64,000 nucleotides of DNA, from assembly GCA_030706405.1 (NCBI GenBank), contig JAUZOO010000008.1, positions 62,001 through 126,000 of the forward strand, written 5' to 3'. The notes beneath the pieces are model-generated. The model saw nothing but the letters and a program-made list of their open reading frames with translations, ran no database searches and was not told where the DNA came from. The stretch's first letter is position 1; each line of letters opens with the position of its first letter. A program made the translations under genes and the position numbers. Of the stretch, positions 54,309 to 62,927 are shown one piece after another. This DNA is from Bacteroidota bacterium (GTDB lineage Bacteria; Bacteroidota; Bacteroidia; Bacteroidales; JAAUTT01).

Positions 54309-55793
54309 TTATAGATTCTTGTTTAATACGTTTTTCCAGTTATTGTAAGCTTCTTTGGTAGCTTCTACCTTATCCTTTTCAGGCTCGATTACAGCCAGTT
54401 TTTTCAACGAACTGAACGCTTCTTCAAATGATTTGTAGATTCCGGCACCAACGCCTGCACCTTTAGCAGCACCCTGAGCTCCGTCGGTATCATAAAGTTC
54501 GATGGTAGCACCGGTTACGTTAGCTAACGTGTTGCGGAAAATCGGGCTGAGGAACATATTGGCATTTCCGGCACGGATTACGGCAGGTTTAATACCGGTT
54601 TCGTGCATGATATCCATTCCATATTTGAATGAGAAAACAATACCTTCCTGGCTTGCGCGGATGATGTGGTTGCGGTTGTGCGTATTGAAACTTGTTCCGG
54701 CAATGATGGCTCCGAGATTTTTGTTTCCAAGAACACGTTCCGAGCCGTTACCAAATGGCAATACAGATAAGCCGTCGGAACCAACAGGAACCTGAGCGGC
54801 AAGGTCATTCATCTCTTCGTACGAAACGCCGGCAGAAACTACATTCTTCTTAATCCACGAGTTTAAAATACCAGTTCCGTTGATGCAGAGCAACACGCCC
54901 AAACGGGTTTGTTTGTCGGTGTGGTTAACGTGGGCAAAAGTGTTGACGCGTGATTGCGGATCGTATTTAACCTCATCGCTAACACCGTAAACAACTCCGG
55001 AAGTTCCGGCTGTAGCGGCAATTTCGCCCGGATTTAATACATTCAACGATAAAGCATTGTTAGGCTGATCGCCGGCACGGTAGGAAATAACTGTACCTTC
55101 GGCCAAACCAAGTTCCTGTGCAGCAAAAGCGGAGACTTTGGATTGTTCGGAAAACGTTGGAACGAGGTCAGGAATCAAGTCTTTACTGAAACCGTATTCG
55201 TTTAAAAGAAAATCGGCCAAGGCGTTGTTTTTAAAATCCCAGAAAATACCTTCGGAAAGTCCGGAAACGGTAGAGTTGATAATACCCGAAAGTTTCATGG
55301 CAATGTAATCGCCCGGAAGCATGATCTTGTGAATTTTCGCGAATAGTTCGGGTTCGTTTTCCTTCACCCATTTAAGTTTGGAAGCCGTGAAGTTTCCGGG
55401 TGAATTTAACAAATGCTCGAGGCAGCGGGTTTCGCCAATCTGGCGGAAAGCTTTTTCGCCAAAAGATACAGCACGGCTGTCGCACCAAATAATAGACGGA
55501 CGAAGAACGTTCTGATTTTTATCTACCAAAACCAATCCGTGCATCTGGTACGAAATACCGATAGCTTTGATGTCGGCCGGTTTAACTGCCGATTTGACGA
55601 GTACATCTTTCAGGGCGAGTTTAAGGTTTTCCCACCACATTTCGGGCGATTGTTCTGCCCATCCGCTCTGTACGGCGGTAATCTTCATTTCTTCTTTCGG
55701 ATAAAAAGCGCTCGCTGCACATTCTCCGTTATCGGCCTTTACCAGGCTCACTTTGACCGACGAACTCCCAATGTCGAATCCCAATAAGTACAT
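54309..55793 (-). CDS. xylB: xylulokinase
   Basis: 494 residues of the FGGY kinase family. The N-terminal GFDIGSSSVKVSLV phosphate loop and a substrate-binding QMHG motif near residue 80 are clear, as is ATAGTSGVVYG in the second domain. It phosphorylates D-xylulose to D-xylulose 5-phosphate, feeding the pentose phosphate pathway. It lies 80 bp downstream of the Nudix-type regulator gene and 85 bp upstream of xylA on the same strand. Confidence 0.95.
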   Translation of the reverse strand: MYLLGFDIGSSSVKVSLVKADNGECAASAFYPKEEMKITAVQSGWAEQSPEMWWENLKLALKDVLVKSAVKPADIKAIGISYQMHGLVLVDKNQNVLRPSIIWCDSRAVSFGEKAFRQIGETRCLEHLLNSPGNFTASKLKWVKENEPELFAKIHKIMLPGDYIAMKLSGIINSTVSGLSEGIFWDFKNNALADFLLNEYGFSKDLIPDLVPTFSEQSKVSAFAAQELGLAEGTVISYRAGDQPNNALSLNVLNPGEIAATAGTSGVVYGVSDEVKYDPQSRVNTFAHVNHTDKQTRLGVLLCINGTGILNSWIKKNVVSAGVSYEEMNDLAAQVPVGSDGLSVLPFGNGSERVLGNKNLGAIIAGTSFNTHNRNHIIRASQEGIVFSFKYGMDIMHETGIKPAVIRAGNANMFLSPIFRNTLANVTGATIELYDTDGAQGAAKGAGVGAGIYKSFEEAFSSLKKLAVIEPEKDKVEATKEAYNNWKNVLNKNL

Positions 55794-55873
55794 ATAAAAC
55801 TGTTTTTAGTTAATTAGTTGTTTGTGACAGAAGTTGAGGCACGAATTCAAACATTAAATCATTATTTATGGGG

Positions 55874-56608
55874 TTAAATAACAAACCCTATATCCTTACG
55901 TTCCCGAAGGAATGTTTTCTTATCAAATTTGTATAGTTGTGCAGGTTTGTGACTTACGCCCTTTTCTTTTTCCGAAAGGGGCACGAGATAATTAAGTTTC
56001 ACAATCCTTTTCCGGAAATTCCGGTTATCAAGTTTATTACCCATAATCACTTCGTAAAGATTTTGCAACTGCCGAAGCGTAAATTTCTTTGGTAACAGTT
56101 CAAAACCTATTGGGTCTGTACGCATCTCCTTGCGCAAAGCTTCGAGCGCACTATTTACAATAATATTATGGTCGAAAATAAGCTGCGGTACTTCATTGAG
56201 CGGAATCCAACTGGTCTTTTCCAAAAGCGATTCATTGGGGTTGCTTTCATTAATCTTTACCAACGAATAATAAGCAATAGTCACAACCCGTTCGATGGAC
56301 ATTCCGCTGGTTTTGCGCAACCATTCTACATCATTGGTATTTTGCAAACGGTTAGGACTTCCAAAAACAGCAAACTGTTTCAGAAAAATTTTATCCAAGC
56401 CTGTAAGTTCTTTCAATACACGATATGCTGAAATGTCAAGTTCCTCGGTATCGCTGATAAGACTTCCGGGAAGTTTGAGCAAATCGGAAAGAATAGACGA
56501 ATCTTCATCTGGAAGCAACTCGCGTTCGTTAAGCAGAACTTTCAATTGCAATCCGTCGAATCCGAAGATTACACAGTCAACTGATATATGAGGATTTAAA
56601 CGGTTCAT
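55874..56608 (-). CDS. Nudix-fold transcriptional regulator of xylose genes (NrtR-like XylR)
   Basis: 244 residues. The N-terminal ~150 residues are a Nudix fold with a degenerate box (PGSLISDTEELDISAYRVLKE), lacking the paired catalytic glutamates, so it is a sensor rather than a hydrolase. The C-terminal ~80 residues form a winged helix (KFTLRQLQNLYEVIMG...NRNFRKRIVK). Such regulators precede xylBAT operons in Bacteroides and are thought to respond to a pentose-related ligand. A perfect palindrome 53 bp upstream of the start is the likely operator. Confidence 0.88.
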   Translation of the reverse strand: MNRLNPHISVDCVIFGFDGLQLKVLLNERELLPDEDSSILSDLLKLPGSLISDTEELDISAYRVLKELTGLDKIFLKQFAVFGSPNRLQNTNDVEWLRKTSGMSIERVVTIAYYSLVKINESNPNESLLEKTSWIPLNEVPQLIFDHNIIVNSALEALRKEMRTDPIGFELLPKKFTLRQLQNLYEVIMGNKLDNRNFRKRIVKLNYLVPLSEKEKGVSHKPAQLYKFDKKTFLRERKDIGFVI

Positions 56609-56660
56609 TCGGTAATTAGTATGGCGCTAAAGTATAAATTTTTACGAATCAAAAATCAAA

Positions 56661-56683
56661 CTTAGCGTAAAAAATACGCTAAG
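56661..56683. promoter_or_regulatory. palindromic operator upstream of xylose regulator
   Basis: CTTAGCGTA-AAAAA-TACGCTAAG, perfect nine-base arms with a five-base spacer. It lies between the divergent xylose operon and the efflux operon, nearer to the xylose regulator. It is the probable binding site of the Nudix-type regulator. Confidence 0.75.
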
Positions 56684-56822
56684 TAGATATATTTTTTTTC
56701 AACACAACCTTATTACACAAACAACATTCTGATTAAAAATATATTACAGCAAACATATTTTCATTTTAAAAACGACACATACTTTTTTTCTTCTTAACAG
56801 AACAAGATAAGTATTTTCGCCT

Positions 56823-56830
56823 TATCTTTG
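56823..56830 (+). promoter_or_regulatory. Bacteroidota -7 box (TATCTTTG) for efflux operon
   Basis: TATCTTTG matches TAnnTTTG and lies 7 bp upstream of the palindrome at 56838-56859, so transcription would start at about its left edge. Confidence 0.5.
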
Positions 56831-56837
56831 ACCCGCT

Positions 56838-56859
56838 AAACAATTTGGTCAAATAGTTT
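56838..56859. promoter_or_regulatory. candidate TetR operator of efflux operon
   Basis: AAACAATTTG-GT-CAAATAGTTT is a 22-bp dyad with one mismatch between arms. It overlaps the expected transcription start downstream of the TATCTTTG box, a normal position for repression by the tetR product encoded next. Confidence 0.55.
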
Positions 56860-56975
56860 GTTTATAAGAATTCTTTTAACAAATGGTAAGCCTCATCCAT
56901 CGGTAATAATCCCTGATTCACTGAAAATTATTTAGGAGAGCAACTGACTTCTTTTACTTTTAACCTTCACAGACA

Positions 56976-57602
56976 ATGGTTTTAATTACGCACGGTGGCG
57001 AAAACACCGAAAAAATAGCAAACATCCTTAAGGTTGCCCAAAAACGGTTTGGGCTTTATGGCTTGGGAAAAACAACCATGAAGGAAATTGCAGCCGACCT
57101 GAATATGTCGAAGGCTGCCTTATATTATTACTTTCCGGATAAGGAAAGCCTCTTTAAAATGGTGGTCGAAATTGAACAGGACAACTTTTTCGATGAACTC
57201 GAAGCTAACCTCCGGGATATAAGCGACCCGATTGAGATGTTGAAATGCTTCATCAAAAACAGGTTGGACATGTTTAAGTCTTTTTTTAACCTGAGCCGAT
57301 TACGTTTTGATGAATTCAGGGAAGTTAAACCTTTGCTGTGCGAATCGTTGGCAAAATTAAAGTTGCGCGAAACAGAAATAACCGAACGCATCCTTACTAA
57401 AGGCAGGGACATCGGGCTGTTTCACATCGAAGACCCGAATGAAATGGCTCTGCTTTTCCTCGATATATTACGTAGCGTAAGGGGAATGCTCATCCATTAT
57501 AAAGAATTCATGTACTTGGAACCCGAAGATTATGCAATACTCGAAAAAAAGCAAAATGAACTGACCGAAATATTTATTCGTGCAATGAAGTATAAAGAAT
57601 AA
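56976..57602 (+). CDS. TetR family repressor of efflux operon
   Basis: 208 residues. The helix-turn-helix is TTMKEIAADLNMSKAALYYYFPDKESLF (about residues 33-60). The remaining helices form the ligand pocket. It is the first gene of a four-gene unit with EmrA, EmrB and TolC homologues, so it most likely represses the pump until a toxic substrate binds. A 22-bp near-palindrome lies at its promoter. Confidence 0.9.
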   Translation: MVLITHGGENTEKIANILKVAQKRFGLYGLGKTTMKEIAADLNMSKAALYYYFPDKESLFKMVVEIEQDNFFDELEANLRDISDPIEMLKCFIKNRLDMFKSFFNLSRLRFDEFREVKPLLCESLAKLKLRETEITERILTKGRDIGLFHIEDPNEMALLFLDILRSVRGMLIHYKEFMYLEPEDYAILEKKQNELTEIFIRAMKYKE

Positions 57603-57654
57603 ATACAATTAACTAAATATCAGAAATATAACTTAAAATTAAATAGTTTTATCC

Positions 57655-58677
57655 ATGGCAAAGATTAACGAGCAAGAAGAAGAAAAGAAAGGATTTAAGG
57701 TTTATATACCTTTAATAGTAGTGACGATACTCGTGTTAGGCGGACTCTGGTTCTGGTATCGTGATTATTCGCGTTATACCTCCACCGATGATGCTTATGT
57801 GGATGCAGACAAAGTAGCTGTAAGCTCCAAAATTCTTGGACGCATCACCAAACTCTACGTTGCCGAAGGCGACTCGGTAAAACAAGGTATGTTGATTGCC
57901 GAAATTGACAGTACCGAACTCAATGCCCAGAAAAGCCAGACCATTGCGCTCAAAGAACAATCGGCAGCAGCTGTTGCCCAGGCTATGGCAAAATTAAATT
58001 TCGACCAGGAAAGTCTTAAAGTGCTAAATGTTAACTTACAAAAGGCAAAAGACGACCTTACCCGCTCCAAAGCTCAGTTTGAAGGTGGCGTAATCACCAA
58101 AGAACAATATGAACATGCCCAAAAGGCACATGAAGCCGCCGTGGCTCAGCTCAATGCAGCAACCTCACAGCTTTCGGTTTCGAGGACACAGATAACTTCC
58201 GCTCAAAAAGCTACCGAAAGCGCACAGGCTCAGATTGGCGTAATTTCAACCCAATTACGTAACACTAAGCTTTACGCTCCATTTAATGGTGTTGTTTCAA
58301 AACGCTGGTTATTGGCAGGCGACATCGCCCAAGCCGGACAATCGATCTTTACCGTTACCAACGACCGTCATTTGTGGGTTACCGTATATTTGGAAGAAAC
58401 CAACCTCGCCGAAACCAAAATTGGTCAGCAGGCCCATTTCACCGTCGATGCTTTTCCCGGAGTTAAATTCTACGGTAAAGTATTTTACATTGGAGCCAAT
58501 ACAGCTGCCCAGTTTTCATTAATTCCGCCCAGCAATGCTTCGGGAAACTTTACCAAAACAACACAACGTGTACCTGTTAAAATATCCATCGACAAAGCCG
58601 AAAACAACAAAGGCGAGAAAGTATCTCCCCGTCTGATTTCGGGAATGTCGGTAGTAATGAAACTCTATAAAGATTAA
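57655..58677 (+). CDS. emrA: HlyD/EmrA family membrane fusion protein
   Basis: 340 residues. One membrane anchor spans about residues 15-34 (YIPLIVVTILVLGGLWFWY). A biotinyl-lipoyl-like half motif (AVSSKILGRITKLYVAEGDSV) precedes a coiled-coil hairpin rich in Ala and Gln (about 90-190). The second lipoyl half and beta barrel follow (APFNGVVSKRWLLAGD, FTVDAFPG). It links the inner-membrane pump EmrB to the outer-membrane channel. The stop codon is 2 bp from the emrB start. Confidence 0.9.
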   Translation: MAKINEQEEEKKGFKVYIPLIVVTILVLGGLWFWYRDYSRYTSTDDAYVDADKVAVSSKILGRITKLYVAEGDSVKQGMLIAEIDSTELNAQKSQTIALKEQSAAAVAQAMAKLNFDQESLKVLNVNLQKAKDDLTRSKAQFEGGVITKEQYEHAQKAHEAAVAQLNAATSQLSVSRTQITSAQKATESAQAQIGVISTQLRNTKLYAPFNGVVSKRWLLAGDIAQAGQSIFTVTNDRHLWVTVYLEETNLAETKIGQQAHFTVDAFPGVKFYGKVFYIGANTAAQFSLIPPSNASGNFTKTTQRVPVKISIDKAENNKGEKVSPRLISGMSVVMKLYKD

Positions 58678-58679
58678 AT

Positions 58680-60296
58680 ATGCGGAAATTAACACCTTCG
58701 CACCGAATACGAAAAGCCATTCGCGGGCGGAACGAGCAGTTCCATCCGAGCCATCACCGCTACAAATGGTGGGTACTCATAAATGTGATGATTGGTACGT
58801 TTATGGCAGTACTCGATTCTACCATTGTTAACGTTGGCTTGCCCAAGATTATGGCTTCGTTTGGTGTAGGTATCGATAAAATTGAATGGGTAGTAACAGC
58901 CTATATGCTTTCCCTGGCCGTTGCCCTACCTACTTCGGGCTGGATGGCCGACCGCTTTGGTAATAAAAAGATGTACTTCTGGGGAATGCTTCTTTTTACC
59001 GTGGGGTCGTTCCTCTGCGGCATTTCCGGTAATGAGAATGCACTAATTATATCCAGGGTTATCCAGGGACTCGGTGCCGGATGTATCATGCCCATCGGTA
59101 TGGCCATTGTTTCGCGTGAGTTTCCTCCCGAACGACGTGGTGTTGCCCTTGGTTTCTGGGCCATTGCAGCTGCGGCTTCGGTATCGTTTGGCCCGCTCAT
59201 TGGCGGTTACCTTGTCGATAATTTCTCGTGGCCGCTTATCTTCGACGTAAACGTTCCGGTAGGAATCTTCGGACTGTTGGTTACCATCATCATCCAACGG
59301 GAATATAAAAACCCGAGGGTCCGCAATTTCGACTGGATAGGTTTTATCTCCGTTAGTATCTTTCTTCCGTTAATACTTTATGCCCTAACCGAAGGCAATG
59401 CTGCAACCAACTCGCAGGGCTGGCATGCACCATATATCCTGATATGCTTTGCCATTTCGTTCATCTCGCTGGCTGTTTTTATTACCACCGAATTTGTGGT
59501 AAAAGAACCACTGATTGACCTGCGACTACTGGGCAATTACAATTTCGGGATGGCCAACATCGTGATGTTTGTGTTTGGTATCGGGATGTTCGGGAGTACC
59601 TTTTTGCTTCCACTCTATCTTCAAAATTCATTAAACTATACGGCTATCCAATCCGGTGCGGTATTTATGCCGGTAGGTATTCTTCAGGGGTTAATGTCGC
59701 CTATTGCCGGGCTCTGGAGCAATAAATCGAACCCAAAAATTCCCATGGTACTAGGTGTTGTTCTTTTAGGTATCAGCTTTTTTATGAACGGATTCCTCAC
59801 CTACCTCACCGAGCACGATTTCATTATGCTAACCCTCTATATGCGAGGATTTGCCATGGGAGTGCTGTTTACGCCGTTAACATCCGTTGCCATGCTGGAA
59901 CTTCCTCCGCATAAGATGTCTCAGGCTTCGGGCCTTTTTAACGTAATCCGGCAATTGGGCGGAAGTTTTGGCGTGGCCATTCTTTCGACATTGCTCACCA
60001 CCCGGCTTATTTACCATACACAGATGTATGGAGGAGCCATCGACCCTAATTCGCAAACATATCAAAATGTAAAGCGGGAAGTTGGTTATCACGTTCAGCA
60101 CGAAATTGGCAGTTCACCCGCCGCAGCTGCCCAACTGAGCCAACAGGTGGTCTCCTCTCAGGTAACTAAAGAAGCATATATACAAGGCATTGATGATGAC
60201 TTTTTAGTGGCCGGATTTTTCACGGTTATTGGAGTAGTGCCCATTTTATTGCTTCATACCCGAAAAAAGAATGCCGGTCAACCGGTCAGGCAATAA
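58680..60296 (+). CDS. emrB: DHA2 family MFS multidrug exporter (EmrB-like)
   Basis: 538 residues with fourteen predicted membrane helices. The DHA2 motifs MAVLDSTIVNVGLPKI in helix 1 and GWMADRFGNKK after helix 2 are present, with a conserved GAGCIMPIGMAI segment in the motif C region. It exports hydrophobic drugs by proton antiport through a tripartite complex with the adjacent fusion protein and TolC homologue. Confidence 0.92.
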   Translation: MRKLTPSHRIRKAIRGRNEQFHPSHHRYKWWVLINVMIGTFMAVLDSTIVNVGLPKIMASFGVGIDKIEWVVTAYMLSLAVALPTSGWMADRFGNKKMYFWGMLLFTVGSFLCGISGNENALIISRVIQGLGAGCIMPIGMAIVSREFPPERRGVALGFWAIAAAASVSFGPLIGGYLVDNFSWPLIFDVNVPVGIFGLLVTIIIQREYKNPRVRNFDWIGFISVSIFLPLILYALTEGNAATNSQGWHAPYILICFAISFISLAVFITTEFVVKEPLIDLRLLGNYNFGMANIVMFVFGIGMFGSTFLLPLYLQNSLNYTAIQSGAVFMPVGILQGLMSPIAGLWSNKSNPKIPMVLGVVLLGISFFMNGFLTYLTEHDFIMLTLYMRGFAMGVLFTPLTSVAMLELPPHKMSQASGLFNVIRQLGGSFGVAILSTLLTTRLIYHTQMYGGAIDPNSQTYQNVKREVGYHVQHEIGSSPAAAAQLSQQVVSSQVTKEAYIQGIDDDFLVAGFFTVIGVVPILLLHTRKKNAGQPVRQ

Positions 60297-60334
60297 ATCT
60301 GAGCCTGACAAACAATATTAAAGATAAAATACTG

Positions 60335-61654
60335 ATGATGAAAACATATCTTCAAATTATTGCACTACTGTTTACGGGGATGAGCATTTTTCCCGCCGTA
60401 AGCGGACAAGATTCAACCCCTGAAAGCGATTCGCTTTCGCTTTCGAAAGTGTTACAAACGGTGGTTCAAGGCCATCCTTCGGTAAAAGAAGCCGAAGAAG
60501 TTTTAAATGCTGCCGATGCCCGCATTGCCATGGCAAAATCGGCATACCTCCCGGTTGTAGAAGGAAATGCGAGCTATTCTCACATTGGTCCGGCTCCCAA
60601 ATTGACAATCCCCGGAATGGGTTCGTTTCAGCTTTATCCGTCCGACAATTATTCGGCTTCGGTGGATTATCACCAAACGCTTTATGATTTTGGGAAAACG
60701 GCTAAAAATGTAGAACTCGAATCGCAGAATAAAGTATTGACCGGTAAAAATATCGAACTGGTAAAGCAAAAACTGACTTCCGGAACTATCGGTACCTTCT
60801 ATTCATTGGTGTATCTCCAGGAAGCCATAAAGATTAAAGACATTCAACTGAAAAATCTCCGCGAACATCTGGCATTTCTAGAGAAGAAACAGGCCTTGGG
60901 AACTGCTATTTCGTACGAACTTTTGGTTACCAAGGTTAAAATATCGAATATCGAAAACCAAAAGGTCGATTTACTGACAATGAAAAAAGTTCAGCTTTCG
61001 GTATTAAATACACTGATGGGTAGCAACAACAGCAATATCACTGTAAAAAGAGATTTTTCGCTTATCACCCCTGCCCTACCCGAAGATTCATTAGTGAATT
61101 ATGCTTTCAATCACCGCATTGAAATGTCGATAGCCAAAGAAAAAGAAAATGTAGCGTCATTACAGTATCAAACTATTAATAAACAGGACAATGCTTCTGT
61201 TAACGTGTTTGCTTCTGCCGGAGGTAAAAACGGTTACGTCCCCGAACTCAATGTAGTAAAAGCCAACTATATAATTGGACTCGGCGTTAAAGTCCCCATT
61301 TTCGATGGAAACCGTAAGAAGAATAATCTTGCACAGGCCCAATCGACCATCAATAATACCGGTTACGAAACTGAACTTACCCGCCGCAACATCACCAACG
61401 AAGTGGTTGAAAGTGAAGCCAATGTTTTGTCGTCGAAACAAAAAATTGGACAGTTTGAACTTCAGGTAAGTCAAGCCGAGCAAGCTTTTACTCTTGCTAA
61501 AACGAGCTATCAATCGGGCGCCATCACCAACCTCGATTTGCTAGATGCCGAGACCTCCGTTTCGGAAAGCCGTCTTCAACTTTTAAAGACTAAAGTCGAC
61601 TACATGGTAAGTATATCCAAACTTAAAATAGCTCTTGGCGACAAGCTATATTAA
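60335..61654 (+). CDS. tolC: TolC-like outer membrane efflux protein
   Basis: 439 residues from the first of two ATGs, three bases apart. A signal peptide ends near residue 25 (FPAVSGQ). Two internally similar halves of long helices and short strand regions, each ending in patterns like YQSGAITNLDLLDAETS, are typical of the OEP family. It forms the trimeric outer-membrane channel of the pump. It is the last gene of the operon. No clear terminator was found after it. Confidence 0.9.
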   Translation: MMKTYLQIIALLFTGMSIFPAVSGQDSTPESDSLSLSKVLQTVVQGHPSVKEAEEVLNAADARIAMAKSAYLPVVEGNASYSHIGPAPKLTIPGMGSFQLYPSDNYSASVDYHQTLYDFGKTAKNVELESQNKVLTGKNIELVKQKLTSGTIGTFYSLVYLQEAIKIKDIQLKNLREHLAFLEKKQALGTAISYELLVTKVKISNIENQKVDLLTMKKVQLSVLNTLMGSNNSNITVKRDFSLITPALPEDSLVNYAFNHRIEMSIAKEKENVASLQYQTINKQDNASVNVFASAGGKNGYVPELNVVKANYIIGLGVKVPIFDGNRKKNNLAQAQSTINNTGYETELTRRNITNEVVESEANVLSSKQKIGQFELQVSQAEQAFTLAKTSYQSGAITNLDLLDAETSVSESRLQLLKTKVDYMVSISKLKIALGDKLY

Positions 61655-61773
61655 ACGGTTTTCGGCTAAAGCAGGATATTTACAGACACTATTTTATCGG
61701 GTCGTAGAGCTTTTTTTGAACATCATCTTTACCATAATTGTTTAGTATAGTCTTAATATTGTAACCAAATAAA

Positions 61774-61780
61774 AGGAGGG
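61774..61780 (+). promoter_or_regulatory. strong Shine-Dalgarno (AGGAGGG)
   Basis: AAAAGGAGGG lies four bases before the ATG at 61785. Apart from the site before 29708 it is the only perfect Shine-Dalgarno seen in the window. Confidence 0.7.
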
Positions 61781-61784
61781 TATT

Positions 61785-62366
61785 ATGTCATATACATTAA
61801 ACATTGGCGATAAAGCCCCTGCTTTTTCGCTTCCGGCAACCGATGGTAAAATATACGGTTTGGCCGATTTCGATCAAAACAAATATCTTGTGGTATTTTT
61901 CACTTGTAACCATTGTCCGTATGTATTAGGCTCTGACGAACAAACAAGGCAAACGGCCGAAAAATTTGCATCCAAAGGTGTAAAATTTGTCGGGATCAAT
62001 GCCAATAGCCCTAATACCTATCCGGAAGACAGTTTTGACAACATGGTTACTCGCATGAACGAGCATAAATTTCCGTGGGTATATCTTTGGGATTCGGAAC
62101 AGACGGTTGTAAGTCAATATGGAGCTTTGAAAACACCTCATTTCTTTGTATTCAACCAAGCCCGCGAACTCGTTTACACTGGTAGAGGAGTAGATAACCC
62201 TCGAAACATCGAAAAGATGATGGTAAACGATCTTGACAGGGTTTTAACCGAGCTTACCGAAGGGTTGGAAATCAGTATTCAGGTTACCAACCCTATTGGA
62301 TGCAATATCAAATGGGAAGGTAAGGATGCTCACTGGATGCCGGCCGAAGCTTGCGATCTGGTTTAA
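61785..62366 (+). CDS. thioredoxin-fold redox protein (AhpC/TSA-like)
   Basis: 193 residues. An AhpC/TSA-like start ([20 protein letters not shown]) is followed by [12 protein letters not shown] with the active CxxC, and a KTPHFFVF cis-proline region. It is cytoplasmic, as no signal peptide is present. Family members reduce thiols or peroxides. A C-terminal extension ends with a third cysteine pair-like segment ([12 protein letters not shown]). Confidence 0.88.
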   Translation: MSYTLNIGDKAPAFSLPATDGKIYGLADFDQNKYLVVFFTCNHCPYVLGSDEQTRQTAEKFASKGVKFVGINANSPNTYPEDSFDNMVTRMNEHKFPWVYLWDSEQTVVSQYGALKTPHFFVFNQARELVYTGRGVDNPRNIEKMMVNDLDRVLTELTEGLEISIQVTNPIGCNIKWEGKDAHWMPAEACDLV

Positions 62367-62472
62367 TTTAATAACTCGCGCGCATTTAAAACTTTCATAG
62401 TGAAAGTTATTAGATATGGCGAGTTAAATAGAACTAAATAATCTCTTTCTAAAAATGTTTGGTCTTTACAAT

Positions 62473-62506
62473 AAATAGCCCAGCTTCAGAATAAGCTGGG
62501 CTATTT
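62473..62506 (+). terminator. intrinsic terminator
   Basis: AATAGCCCAGCTT and AAGCTGGGCTATT arms around a short loop, ending in TTTT, about 110 bp beyond the thioredoxin-like gene. A second hairpin (AACTTTCATAGTGAAAGTT) lies near 62390. The remaining gap to 62927 shows no gene. Confidence 0.7.
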
Positions 62507-62927
62507 TGTCCTTATTTCCTACCATAATTTGATGTTTTTACATAAGTGGACAACTCATATTTCTGAACGTATCATCACAAAGTTGTCTTTATTAAGCAAT
62601 AGTTAATCTATATCTCCCCATTTTTGTCTTGAATCTTTCCTTATTAACAATCCCCCCCGGACTTGTAAATCATGGGTTAAAAGCAATTACCCTCTGAGGT
62701 AAACCATTGGAGATATTTTTAAAATATTTAGGAAATTTCGGGTATGTTGTTAAACAGGCTGTATTGTTTTGTCTTTTAATGTCAATTAGTTGGAAAGGGT
62801 TAAATATTTTATAAACTTCGTTGGTAGCAATCATCATTTTAAAATTTCCCGATCTATTTTTTTACTATTACCCGTTGCAATCAACAAATACCTTTTAATA
62901 CTAACCATTTCTCTAAATTAAAATGCC

